Part shown: in pieces, positions 56,789 through 64,000 of the stretch | Layout: each line of letters opens with the position of its first letter | Position numbering within the stretch: the first letter of the stretch is position 1 | From: Paenibacillus albicereus | GTDB lineage: Bacteria > Bacillota > Bacilli > Paenibacillales > Paenibacillaceae | NCBI RefSeq assembly: GCF_012676905.1 | Contig: NZ_CP051428.1 | Location: 127,501 to 191,500 of the forward strand | Length of the DNA stretch: 64,000 bases | Direction of reading: 5' to 3' | Notes under the pieces: generated by a model | Told to the model about the DNA's origin: nothing | Database searches by the model: none | What the model saw: only the letters and a program-made list of their open reading frames with translations | Program-made: the position numbers and the translations under genes

Positions 56789-57991
56789 TTACGGCGACGA
56801 AGGCGGCACCGGAGCGAGCGCAAGGATGCGGTCGTCGTTCTCCGCCGGGTTGCCGCGAGACCGGTTGCTCGTGAGCACGTACAGCGTGCCGTCCGGTGCT
56901 TCCACGATCGAGCGCAGCCGTCCCCACTCCTCCTCGAACAAAGGCGCCACGGAGGATACGCCTCCGTCCGCCGCAAGGGAAACCTGCAGCAGCCGCTCTC
57001 CGCGCAGCGCGGAGACGAGCAGGCGCCCCTTCCACGGACCTTCCGTCAGGAACGCCATGCCCGACGGAGCCCACGTCTCGTCTCCGCTATGCGCGGCCGG
57101 GACCTGCAGGGGTTTTCCGTCCGCGGCCACTCCGGTGTCGTCGCCCTCCACATTCGGCCAGCCATAGTTGGCGCCGGGGCGGATGCGGTTGATCTCGTCG
57201 TGGGCGGACTGGCCGTGCTCCGAGCTGTACAGCTCGCCGCTCTCCGGATGCCAGGCGAGGCCTTGGGGATTGCGATGGCCGAGGCTGTACACCGGCGAGC
57301 CGGGAAAAGGGTTGTCCGCTGGTATCGATCCGTCGGGCCTCAGGCGGAGAATCTTGCCGGCGAGGCTGTCGGGGTCCTGGGCCAGCTCCGGCTCCGACGC
57401 GTCGCCGGTCGTGGCGTACAGCATGCCGTCCGGACCGAAGCGGAGCCGGCCGCCGTTGTGGTTGACCGCACCCGGGATGCTGCCGAGCAGCACCCGGTCG
57501 ATCCGCGCTTCCTCGCCATCGATGCGCAAGCGCAGCACGCGGTTCAGGACGCGCCCCCGCTCCTCGTAGGAGTGGTAAGCATAAGCGTAGCCGTTGTCGG
57601 CGAAAGCGGGATCGAGCGCGAGGCCGAGCAACCCTCCTTCTCCGCCGTCTGGACCCGGCAGCTCCAGCAGCGGCTTCTCGCGGAGCCGTCCCTCCTCGAT
57701 GACCCGCAGCGCTCCCGGGCGCTCGGTGAAGAAGATGCGGCCGTCCGGAGCGAAGGCGATTTCCCACGGCAAGTCCAGTCCTTCCGCGATCACGGACGGC
57801 TCGTAGGGAAAGCGTCCCGCGTCGCCAGCGGCCCCCGAGGGCGGCTGCGCGGCAGGCGCCTCGCTTGGCGAGGCGGCAGGAGGAGGCGAAGCTCCACCGT
57901 CCTGCCGAAGCTCGTCGGCCGGGGCGCAGCCGCACAGCAGCAGGACGGCGGCGGCCGCTCCGAATCCTTTGCGGCGAATAGTCGTCAGCAA
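56789..57991 (-). CDS. PQQ-type sugar dehydrogenase lipoprotein (GSDH family)
   Basis: A 400-residue exported protein. The TTG start follows 'aggaggag'; a signal peptide ends at Cys22 ('LLLCGC'), then an Ala/Pro/Ser linker. The beta-propeller shows the glucose/sorbosone dehydrogenase pattern 'LDLPWEIAFAPDGRIFFTERPG', 'GGEGGLLGLALDPAF', 'NHNGGRLRFGPDGMLYATTGD' and 'LGHRNPQGLAWHP'. It probably oxidises aldose sugars outside the cell with PQQ or is a ligand-binding relative. No PQQ biosynthesis genes are seen, so cofactor supply is unknown. Confidence 0.9.
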   Translation of the reverse strand: MLTTIRRKGFGAAAAVLLLCGCAPADELRQDGGASPPPAASPSEAPAAQPPSGAAGDAGRFPYEPSVIAEGLDLPWEIAFAPDGRIFFTERPGALRVIEEGRLREKPLLELPGPDGGEGGLLGLALDPAFADNGYAYAYHSYEERGRVLNRVLRLRIDGEEARIDRVLLGSIPGAVNHNGGRLRFGPDGMLYATTGDASEPELAQDPDSLAGKILRLRPDGSIPADNPFPGSPVYSLGHRNPQGLAWHPESGELYSSEHGQSAHDEINRIRPGANYGWPNVEGDDTGVAADGKPLQVPAAHSGDETWAPSGMAFLTEGPWKGRLLVSALRGERLLQVSLAADGGVSSVAPLFEEEWGRLRSIVEAPDGTLYVLTSNRSRGNPAENDDRILALAPVPPSSP

Positions 57992-58076
57992 GTTCCATCT
58001 CCTCCTGGCCTGCGCAAGCGGGTAGACCGTTTGCCCTCATTTTACCCGAACGGGCAGGAATCAACCAGCAGCCGGC

Positions 58077-58796
58077 TCACTCCTCGGCCAGGATGGACTG
58101 ACGCTGCCGGGAAATACGGCTCCAGTCTTCGGAGGCGGTTCCATGAGCGGCGATCAGCTCTTCGAGCTTTTCGCCGAGCCGCGAATCCGCGGCTTGATGC
58201 TGGTGCAGCTGGATATCCATCGCCACCAGCAAGAGCTTTGCCAGATCGAGCTCCTCGACCTCCATCGATGTCAGGTCTGCCGGGAAAAACTTGTTCAGCA
58301 TGGCAGCCGCTGACGAGACATCCTCCTTGGAATACAACAGATCGTAAAGGATGCCGAAAGAGTCGGAATGCTCTTCGCTGGCAAGGCTCCGAAGAAAGGC
58401 GGAAGTTTCGGGGAGCTCCTCGTTCGGCGTGCCGATAAAGAGCGTATTTCCCCCCATATCCGTTAGGATGAACCGCCTATCCTCCTTCAAATGCTTCAAT
58501 TTGGATATTCTTGGAATTCCGGTACGGGGAACTTTTCCGAGCGACTGTTTAAGCGCGTTCGTGAACTGCTCGTAGACACGATCGACTTGATCCACTCGTA
58601 CATAGCACATCAGAGGGTTTTCGCCCGGAACCATCTTCTTGCTGCTGTAAAAATGCAGCTCGAGCGAGTCGAGCTGGAGAACCGCGTAGGAATAGGGACG
58701 ATGGGAGAAGTAGGACAAGGTGAAGCCCAGCTTCTCGTAAAAGGAAACTTGATCCTTCATGGACGGACAAGGCAAAATGGGAATGATCTTGTTCAT
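58077..58796 (-). CDS. Glyoxalase/bleomycin-resistance-fold protein
   Basis: A 239-residue protein. The first 120 residues are a vicinal-oxygen-chelate domain ('IIPILPCPSMKDQVSFYEKLGFTLSYFSHRPYSYAVLQLDSLELHFY', 'FILTDMGGNTLFIG'), followed by a helical C-terminal half with no known motif. The start is the ATG at 58796 with 'aaggaaggt'; an upstream ATG in frame lacks one. It could be a bleomycin-binding-like protein or an enzyme; few metal-ligand residues are obvious. Confidence 0.85.
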   Translation of the reverse strand: MNKIIPILPCPSMKDQVSFYEKLGFTLSYFSHRPYSYAVLQLDSLELHFYSSKKMVPGENPLMCYVRVDQVDRVYEQFTNALKQSLGKVPRTGIPRISKLKHLKEDRRFILTDMGGNTLFIGTPNEELPETSAFLRSLASEEHSDSFGILYDLLYSKEDVSSAAAMLNKFFPADLTSMEVEELDLAKLLLVAMDIQLHQHQAADSRLGEKLEELIAAHGTASEDWSRISRQRQSILAEE

Positions 58797-58953
58797 GCGA
58801 ATAGGCACCTTCCTTGGGGGAGACTGTACCTTCATCGTACATGATTCGTGCAAATGCTAAGGTGGGGCGGATGGCAATCCGGCGCTGCCTTGCCAAACGG
58901 CTGAAAAGCCGTCATGTACTTGAACCTTTCATGATAGGGGGAAAGGAGACGGG

Positions 58954-59664
58954 ATGAGAGGAATCGACATCGCCCGGAGCCTGAACATCAGTACGAGCGC
59001 GCTGCGGCACTACGAATCCTGGGGGCTTGTCCCTCGCATCGAGCGGTCGGCGAGCGGATATCGCATCTATACCCGGGAACACGAAGCCTATTTTCAATGC
59101 ATCCGCGCGTTGATACCCGGGTTCGGCATGGAGCTGGTCCGACGCATCATGCCGCTCGTCCAGCAAGGGAAGAGGCTGGATGCGCTGTGGCTGCTCAACC
59201 GGGCCCAAGTCCATCTCCATGCGGAAAAGGAAACGGTGCAGCGAACGGTGGAGATGCTTGGCCTCCAAGCGCTGCATGAACCGTCCCTGCGCCGTGGAAA
59301 AAGCGCCTATACGATCGGAGAAGCCGCTGAGGAGGCCAAGGTGTCCGCTTCCGCCATTCGGCATTGGGAGAAGGAGGGACTGATCCGGCCCGAGCGACGG
59401 CCCGACAACGGGTACCGCATCTATCGCCCCTCGGACATCCGCAAGCTGCTCGTCATCCGTACGGTTCAAAGAGTCGTCTATTCCCTGGACGTCGTTCGCG
59501 AGGTCTTGTCCGAGCTGGACAATCATGACGTGGCTCAGGCCAAGGAAATGGCGATGCAGTCCCTTCATTACCTGGACGGCGCTCTCGTCGAGCAGATGCG
59601 GGGCATCGCCTGCCTGCAGACCCTGCTCGACTCGGCGCGCGAAGAAGAAGGGCAGCAGGAATGA
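58954..59664 (+). CDS. MerR-family regulator with two MerR domains
   Basis: A 236-residue regulator with two winged helix-turn-helix units in one chain: 'GIDIARSLNISTSALRHYESWGLVPRIERSASGYRIY' (about 3-40) and 'TIGEAAEEAKVSASAIRHWEKEGLIRPERRPDNGYRIY' (about 119-157). Between and after them are dimerisation helices. Tandem MerR domains are rare, and no ligand-binding Cys cluster is seen. 'gaaaggag' precedes the ATG. Targets are unknown. Confidence 0.87.
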   Translation: MRGIDIARSLNISTSALRHYESWGLVPRIERSASGYRIYTREHEAYFQCIRALIPGFGMELVRRIMPLVQQGKRLDALWLLNRAQVHLHAEKETVQRTVEMLGLQALHEPSLRRGKSAYTIGEAAEEAKVSASAIRHWEKEGLIRPERRPDNGYRIYRPSDIRKLLVIRTVQRVVYSLDVVREVLSELDNHDVAQAKEMAMQSLHYLDGALVEQMRGIACLQTLLDSAREEEGQQE

Positions 59665-59734
59665 CCTCGCCGCAATCCGTTCGGGCGGGAGCCCGTTGCA
59701 ATCGCGTTTCGGGTCCCGCCTTTCCGATCTCGGC

Positions 59735-59777
59735 AAAGCCCCTGCTGCCGGCGAGAGCCAGGCAGACAGGGGCTTTT
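59735..59777. terminator. Bidirectional terminator after the MerR gene
   Basis: Arms aaagcccctg and caggggcttt (59735-59744 with 59767-59776) flanked by A's and T's, between converging genes. Confidence 0.88.
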
Positions 59778-59805
59778 GCCGCGGCCAGCGGCCAGGCCGC
59801 CTCGG

Positions 59806-60246
59806 TCAGTAGCAGCTGAACGAGTCGATGCGTCTCAGGTCGAAGCCGGAGAACGTCCAGAACAAGCCGTTCCACCGGAAGCCGGACACCGAGGTGCGGC
59901 CGACGAAAATCGGATAGAACCAAAAGCCGGGGCCGTTCGACGGCCAGATATAGGTGTAGCGCAGCACGCAGCCGGAGATGGCGCCCGGGTCGATCGCCAG
60001 CGTTCCGACCGTCAGCGGCTTGACCGGGATCGCTTGCGGGGGCGGAGAGGATGGCGGCTGCGGCCCGCCTGCCGGTCCGCCCGGCATTCCGCCGGGACCG
60101 GGGAATCCGCCGGGACCGGGAAATCCTCCGGGTCCCGGAAAGCCTCCCGGCAATCCTCCGCCCCCGGGAAACGGGGGCTGGCCCGGCGCCCCCGGGAACA
60201 GGCCGCCGAGGCCGCCCGGCTGGTTTTGAGGGAACAATACGGCCAT
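59806..60246 (-). CDS. Gly/Pro-rich small protein
   Basis: A 146-residue protein with a low-complexity N-terminal half of FPG/PGG units (three copies of a GFPGPG-type repeat, about 34-54) and a Trp/Phe/Tyr-rich C-terminal domain ('YTYIWPSNGPGFWFYPIFVGRTSVSGFRWNGLFWTFSGFDLRR'). It is the second gene of a pair after a 13-base gap. Collagen-like Gly/Pro repeats suggest a spore-coat or surface protein; this is inference. 'aaggagga' precedes the ATG. Confidence 0.75.
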   Translation of the reverse strand: MAVLFPQNQPGGLGGLFPGAPGQPPFPGGGGLPGGFPGPGGFPGPGGFPGPGGMPGGPAGGPQPPSSPPPQAIPVKPLTVGTLAIDPGAISGCVLRYTYIWPSNGPGFWFYPIFVGRTSVSGFRWNGLFWTFSGFDLRRIDSFSCY

Positions 60247-60259
60247 GACAGATTCCTCC

Positions 60260-60586
60260 TTAGATCAGCGTAATGGCAAGCAGGTCGAACAGGACGAGCG
60301 GCAGGATGACGTTGTTGTAGAAGTACGGGTTGGGCGCACCGGGCAGGAAAGCCCTGTGGCCTTCGTTCGACAGCTGCAGGAACAGGATGCTGCGGTCGCA
60401 AAGCACGATCTTGCCTTCGTAGACGTCGCCGTCCATCGTCTCGACTTGGACGAGACGGTAGGCGTGCTCCGCGCACAGAGCATGCAGGCGCTGCTTGACG
60501 TCGAGCAGCGTTTCGTGATGGGCGGTCTCGCAGTGGTAGACGCGGCTCAGGGCCGGCGATTGCGGACCGGTAGCGTACGGATGCAT
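60260..60586 (-). CDS. Small LSm-like protein
   Basis: A 108-residue protein. 'YRLVQVETMDGDVYEGKIVLCDRSILFLQLS' (about 43-73) looks like the Sm/LSm beta fold, followed by 'NPYFYNNVILPLVLFDLLAITLI', a hydrophobic end. The ATG at 60586 has GGAGG eight bases before it; a longer frame upstream has no start signal. It is the first of a two-gene operon with the Gly/Pro-rich protein. I know of similar Paenibacillus proteins of unknown function; a spore role is possible. Confidence 0.7.
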   Translation of the reverse strand: MHPYATGPQSPALSRVYHCETAHHETLLDVKQRLHALCAEHAYRLVQVETMDGDVYEGKIVLCDRSILFLQLSNEGHRAFLPGAPNPYFYNNVILPLVLFDLLAITLI

Positions 60587-60777
60587 GGACATGACCTCCG
60601 TTTTCTGGGCATAGCCTAGCGTATGCGCTCGCCCAGAAAGAGGTGCCGCTCGGGTTTGAGCGGCTCGGCCGGCGGGTATCAAAAAGAAGAATCTTTTTTT
60701 TGCTGAAAGTGAAACCAAGCTTCGCGAGCGGCGTATATCGACCTGATTCGCATCGCTCGGCCTAATTGCATAAGACT

Positions 60778-60919
60778 CCAAAGGGGAGTAACTGGTACAG
60801 TAAAGTCGTCAATCCGAGAGCGAGAGCTCTCCGGCTTTATTGGCAGCGCCGCATCATTTGGCGCTGTTGGTGAGACCTTTGTCCATGAAGCGTCTTTTCT
60901 CATGGGCAAGGGTCTTTTT
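60778..60919 (+). promoter_or_regulatory. Mn riboswitch (yybP-ykoY) before terC
   Basis: 'aaaggggagtaactggtacag' style 5' element (60779-60799) and the 3' element 'ttggtgagacctt' (60867-60879) are the conserved halves of the yybP-ykoY manganese-sensing aptamer. A terminator follows: arms starting 'gacctttgtccatga' (60874-60888) and 'tcatgggcaagggtc' (60900-60914) with T's to 60919. High Mn2+ should allow read-through into the exporter-like terC gene. Confidence 0.93.
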
Positions 60920-60963
60920 GCCTTCATCCGGGCACATCGTATTTCATTAGGGGAGGAAAGAAC

Positions 60964-61770
60964 ATGGATTTTGCATTGCTGATGGAGTACGGATGGGTGC
61001 TGCTCGTCCTGATCGCGCTGGAGGGCTTGCTGGCGGCGGACAACGCGCTCGTGCTGGCCATTATGGTCAAGCATCTGCCGGATGAGCAGAGAAAGAAGGC
61101 GCTCTTCTACGGCCTGGCGGGAGCGTTCGTATTCCGCTTCGCGTCGCTGTTCGTCATCTCGTTCCTGGTCGACGTCTGGCAGGTGCAGGCGATCGGCGCG
61201 CTCTACCTGCTGTTCATCGCCGCCAACCACATCTTCCGCAAGGTCATCGTCAAGAGGGCGAAGCAGGAAGTCGAACCGCACACGGCCAACGAGCCGAAGA
61301 AATCCGGCTTCTGGGGCACCGTCATCAAAGTCGAGCTCGCCGACATCGCTTTCGCCGTCGACTCCATCCTGGCGGCCGTCGCGCTTGCCGTCGCCTTGCC
61401 GGAGACGACGCTGCCCAAGATCGGCGGCATGGACGGCGGCCACTTCGTCGTCATCTTCCTCGGCGGATTCATCGGCCTGCTGATCATGCGCTTCGCGGCC
61501 AACGCCTTCGTCAAGCTGCTGGAGGCGCGGCCGTCGCTCGAGATCGCGGCGTTCGTCATCGTCGGCTGGGTCGGCGTCAAGCTCGCGGTGCATACGCTGT
61601 CGCATCCTTCGCTGCATGTCATCCCGCATGACTTCGCCGAGTCGACCGGCTGGAAGCTCGTGTTCTACGGCGTCCTGGTCGCGATCGCCGTCACCGGCTG
61701 GTTCATGTCGGGCCGCAAGACCGGCAAGCAAGACGAAGCGAAGCCGGTACCGGCCGAGTTTCCGGAATAA
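60964..61770 (+). CDS. TerC-family integral membrane protein (Mn export-like)
   Basis: A 268-residue protein with seven or so spans. The TerC signature 'LIALEGLLAADNALVLAIMVKHLP' and 'LADIAFAVDSILAAVALAV' with their acidic residues are conserved. Firmicute TerC proteins under this riboswitch (YkoY-like) help export or load Mn2+ onto secreted proteins. 'ggggagga' precedes the ATG. It has its own terminator. Confidence 0.93.
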   Translation: MDFALLMEYGWVLLVLIALEGLLAADNALVLAIMVKHLPDEQRKKALFYGLAGAFVFRFASLFVISFLVDVWQVQAIGALYLLFIAANHIFRKVIVKRAKQEVEPHTANEPKKSGFWGTVIKVELADIAFAVDSILAAVALAVALPETTLPKIGGMDGGHFVVIFLGGFIGLLIMRFAANAFVKLLEARPSLEIAAFVIVGWVGVKLAVHTLSHPSLHVIPHDFAESTGWKLVFYGVLVAIAVTGWFMSGRKTGKQDEAKPVPAEFPE

Positions 61771-61792
61771 GCTTTCTGGATTCAAGTTGGAG

Positions 61793-61828
61793 CTCTCCTC
61801 GCGCAGATGCGGGAGGAGAGTTTTTTTT
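61793..61828 (+). terminator. Terminator of terC
   Basis: Arms ctctcctc and gaggagag (61793-61800 with 61813-61820) followed by eight T. Confidence 0.94.
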
Positions 61829-61897
61829 ATCTGAATTAAAGAGGAAGGACTCGCGAACGGCATCATCGCAGCTTGGGCCTAGCTTCGAACACGTTCA

Positions 61898-61936
61898 AGA
61901 ACCGCGCTCCCCTGGCCAGGGGACCGCGGTTCTTTC
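61898..61936 (+). terminator. Second hairpin before ABC transporter operon
   Basis: A nearly perfect palindrome with arms agaaccgcg-c-tcccctgg and ccagggga-c-cgcggttct followed by TTT. It may be a leftover terminator or an attenuator for the ABC genes that start 80 bases later. Confidence 0.6.
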
Positions 61937-62017
61937 CATTTCCGATCCTGTTTTCTGCATCGCCGGGCGCCGCTCTTGCGTATTCAACACGATCAGGATC
62001 CAGAAGGAGGAATGGAC

Positions 62018-62734
62018 ATGAAGCTCGTCCTGGAGCAGATCAGCAAGACGTTCGACAGCAAGCCGGTGCTGAGGGAAGTATCCTACACGTTCGAGAAAGG
62101 CAAGATCTACGGCCTGCTCGGCCGGAACGGAGCGGGCAAGACGACGCTGTTCAACAGCCTCAGCCGCGAGCTGAAGATGGACGGCGGCGAAGCGTATCTT
62201 GAGGAGGACGGGATCAGGCGGCCGCTGCGCGAGACGGATGTCGGCTACGTCTATTCGCTGCCGATCCTGCCCGAGTTCCTGACCGGGTACGAGTTCGTGA
62301 AATTTTACCTCGAGGCGAACCCGCAGCGGCGGGAGGGCGCGGCGGACATCGATATCGATGCCTGGTTCGACCGGATGCGCATCGACGCCCAGGATCGGCA
62401 CCGCCTCATCAAAGGCTATTCGCACGGCATGAAGAACAAGGTGCAGATGCTGCTCTTCTTCCTCGCCGACCCTCCGGTCATCCTGCTCGACGAGCCGCTC
62501 ACCTCCTTCGACGTCATCGTGGCGCTGGAGATGAAGCAGATGCTCCGGGAGATGAAGCAGGACCATATCCTCATCTTCTCTACGCATATCCTGCAGCTCG
62601 CGACCGATCTGTGCGACGAGCTCGTCGTGCTGAACCAGGGCTCGCTCTCCTCCGTGCCGTCCGAGCTGCTGCGCAGTCCGGAGTTCGAGCAGGAGGTCGC
62701 CCGGCTGCTTCAGGACGGATCGGCCGATGAGTAG
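62018..62734 (+). CDS. ABC transporter ATP-binding protein
   Basis: A 238-residue ABC ATPase with Walker A 'GRNGAGKTT', Q-loop region, an altered signature 'YSHGMKNKV' and Walker B 'VILLDEPLTSFD', H-loop 'FSTHIL'. It belongs to the branch that pairs with membrane proteins of unknown substrate, not a classical importer (no binding protein nearby). The ATG at 62018 fits 'aaggagg' (62004-62010) best; 62012 is too close. It overlaps the permease by eight bases. Confidence 0.9.
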   Translation: MKLVLEQISKTFDSKPVLREVSYTFEKGKIYGLLGRNGAGKTTLFNSLSRELKMDGGEAYLEEDGIRRPLRETDVGYVYSLPILPEFLTGYEFVKFYLEANPQRREGAADIDIDAWFDRMRIDAQDRHRLIKGYSHGMKNKVQMLLFFLADPPVILLDEPLTSFDVIVALEMKQMLREMKQDHILIFSTHILQLATDLCDELVVLNQGSLSSVPSELLRSPEFEQEVARLLQDGSADE

Positions 62735-64000
62735 CGTCTACCGGCTGATTCGCGCCATCCAGGTCGTCTCGTTCGCCAACCGCTTGCTCTATTACGTGCG
62801 GCGGCTGCCGTGGATCGGCCCCCGCGTGCCGGAGTCGCTCTATGCCCGCAGCGGCTGGAAGCGGGCCGCCTCCTGGGCGGCGATCGTGCTGGAGCTGATT
62901 TGGGCCGTGGCTAACAAGCTGATTTACGTCGGGCTCTGCGTCGTGCTGCCGGCGTTCTGGTTGCGGGATGCCGGACATGCGGCGGATCCGCTGCTGTCCT
63001 CGCTCGCGATCCTGCTGCCGCTCAGCTTCTTCACCGCCTGCATCTGGAACGCGCGTGCGCTTGAGCCGAGACGCGACAAGTTCGTCGCCGTCAAGCTCAT
63101 GCGGATTCCCGGCGAGCTGTACATGAAGGCGACGCTGACGTACCGGTACGTCTTCTTCTTCCTGTCATTCCTGATCGCCCTCGTCCTCCTGCTTCCGTTC
63201 GTCGGAGGCTCCATGCTCGGCGGAGCGCTGCTGGCGCTGTCGATCGTGCTGTGGCGGCTCGCGGCCGAGTATGGGCATCTGCTGCTGTTCGAGCGGACCG
63301 GGATCGTGCTGATTAAAAAGAACGGCATCGTCTGGGCGTCGATCCTGCTCGGACTCGCGCTCGCCTACGGCCCGCTGCTGCTCGGCATGGAGCCGGACCT
63401 GCGGCAGCTCGCCTCGCCGGGCGGTGCCGCCGTCGTCGCGGTGATCGGCGCGGCGGCCGCATGGAGGCTCGCCCGCTATCCCCGCTACCGCGAGGCCGTC
63501 GAAGCCGCCACCCGCCGCGACGATCCGCTGCTTGATCTCGGCCGGATGATGGCGGAAGCGAAAAAGGCAGATGTCGCCGTCAAGAAGGGCGACCTCGATG
63601 GATCCGCAGCGGCCGGAGGCGGCCGCGCCCCGGGCTCGAGCGGATATGCCTACCTGAACGCGCTGTTCTTCGCCCGTCATCGCCGGCTCGTCCGCCGCCC
63701 GCTGTGGATTCGCCTCGCCATCGTGGCGGGAGCGGGGGCGGCCGGATGCGCCGTGCTCGCCGTGCTGCGCCCGGATCCGGGCTCTTGGAATCCGGCTTCG
63801 CTGGCCGTCTACCTGCCGTTCGGCCTTTATCTGCTCTCCGCCGGAGAGCGGATCTGCCGGGCGCTCTTCTACAACTGCGACATGCCGCTGATGCGGTACT
63901 CCTTTTACCGGGCGGCGGCGCCCGAGCACTTCCGTCATCGTCTCGTCCGCCTGGCCGGCATGAATCTGCTCACGGGAGCGGCCGCGGCGGCCGCGCTTAC
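62727..64000 (+). CDS. ABC transporter permease (3' end outside window)
   Basis: An open frame of at least 424 codons that runs off the end. It begins 'MSSVYRLIRAIQVV' and contains several membrane helices ('IVLELIWAVANKLIYVGLCVVLP', 'LLSSLAILLPLSFFTACIW', 'YVFFFLSFLIALVLLLPFVGGSML'), a long cytoplasmic charged region (about 245-300) and more helices. The ATG lies within the end of the ATPase gene, showing coupling. The substrate is unknown. Confidence 0.8.
   Translation, partial: MSSVYRLIRAIQVVSFANRLLYYVRRLPWIGPRVPESLYARSGWKRAASWAAIVLELIWAVANKLIYVGLCVVLPAFWLRDAGHAADPLLSSLAILLPLSFFTACIWNARALEPRRDKFVAVKLMRIPGELYMKATLTYRYVFFFLSFLIALVLLLPFVGGSMLGGALLALSIVLWRLAAEYGHLLLFERTGIVLIKKNGIVWASILLGLALAYGPLLLGMEPDLRQLASPGGAAVVAVIGAAAAWRLARYPRYREAVEAATRRDDPLLDLGRMMAEAKKADVAVKKGDLDGSAAAGGGRAPGSSGYAYLNALFFARHRRLVRRPLWIRLAIVAGAGAAGCAVLAVLRPDPGSWNPASLAVYLPFGLYLLSAGERICRALFYNCDMPLMRYSFYRAAAPEHFRHRLVRLAGMNLLTGAAAAAAL

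Noticed and set aside
60060-60170. Direct repeats in the Gly/Pro-rich gene as a CRISPR array
   Set aside because: The units are about 18 bases, contiguous and coding for FPGPGG; there are no spacers.

Overview
The window reads as a chromosomal segment of a GC-rich, endospore-forming Firmicute of the Paenibacillus type. The first 8.5 kb (23S-5S rRNA, a glycoside-hydrolase-like gene, guaB, dacA, pdxS, pdxT, serS, tRNA-Ser) follow the near-origin gene order of Bacillus subtilis. Sporulation genes (Spo0E-like phosphatase, SspP-like spore protein, sporulation-type sensor kinase), an S-layer-homology protein, a sigma-D-like motAB promoter, strong AGGAGG ribosome binding sites and frequent TTG/GTG starts all fit this group.

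Layout. 1-8.5 kb: rRNA end and housekeeping genes for GMP, cell wall, vitamin B6 and seryl-tRNA. 8.6-13.7 kb: small proteins including a probable SspP, a lipoprotein, a zinc-ribbon/SPFH pair like B. subtilis YdjG/YdjI, tRNA-Pro and a PH-domain protein. 13.8-17.5 kb: an ABC-F ribosome-protection gene with a structured leader, tRNA-Arg, and a GntR/YtrA regulator with its own palindrome and a DUF1648/DUF5808 membrane protein. 17.5-21.5 kb: Spo0E-like gene, tadA, a DnaA-box-rich intergenic region with a Spo0A box, a membrane sensor kinase and rluF. 21.6-28.2 kb: motAB, an acetyltransferase, an MFS transporter, a sulfurtransferase, a frameshifted DoxX relic and a DNA alkylation repair gene. 28.2-32.1 kb: TetR regulator and a Fur-box-controlled siderophore uptake cluster without an ATPase. 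32.2-36.4 kb: serine hydrolase, an internally deleted copy of the alkylation repair gene, a Tet(M)-like ribosome protection gene and a chloramphenicol acetyltransferase with a translational attenuator. 36.5-38.7 kb: ahpCF under a PerR box. 38.8-44.7 kb: ketone-body / 3-hydroxybutyrate operon (permease, dehydrogenase, scoA, scoB, thiolase) with a divergent LysR regulator.

44.7-48.9 kb holds the least understood unit: a tight five-gene operon of a Ycf46-like AAA ATPase, a DUF2997 protein, an unknown protein with a Ycf35-like tail, a membrane protein with a helix-hairpin-helix tail and an NrdG-like radical SAM protein. 49-56.5 kb: an unknown protein, a phosphotransferase relic, an SLH surface protein and a 1505-residue beta-propeller/DUF11 protein. 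56.8-64 kb: a PQQ-type sugar dehydrogenase lipoprotein, a glyoxalase-fold protein, a double MerR regulator, two small proteins (one Gly/Pro-rich), a Mn riboswitch with TerC, and an ABC transporter whose permease runs off the window.

Themes: translation-targeting resistance genes (ABC-F, Tet(M)-like, Cat, phosphotransferase relic) with attenuator leaders; metal and peroxide control by Fur, PerR and a Mn riboswitch; and sporulation/replication control around 17.5-19 kb. All functions are inferred from sequence by eye; no database search was run.
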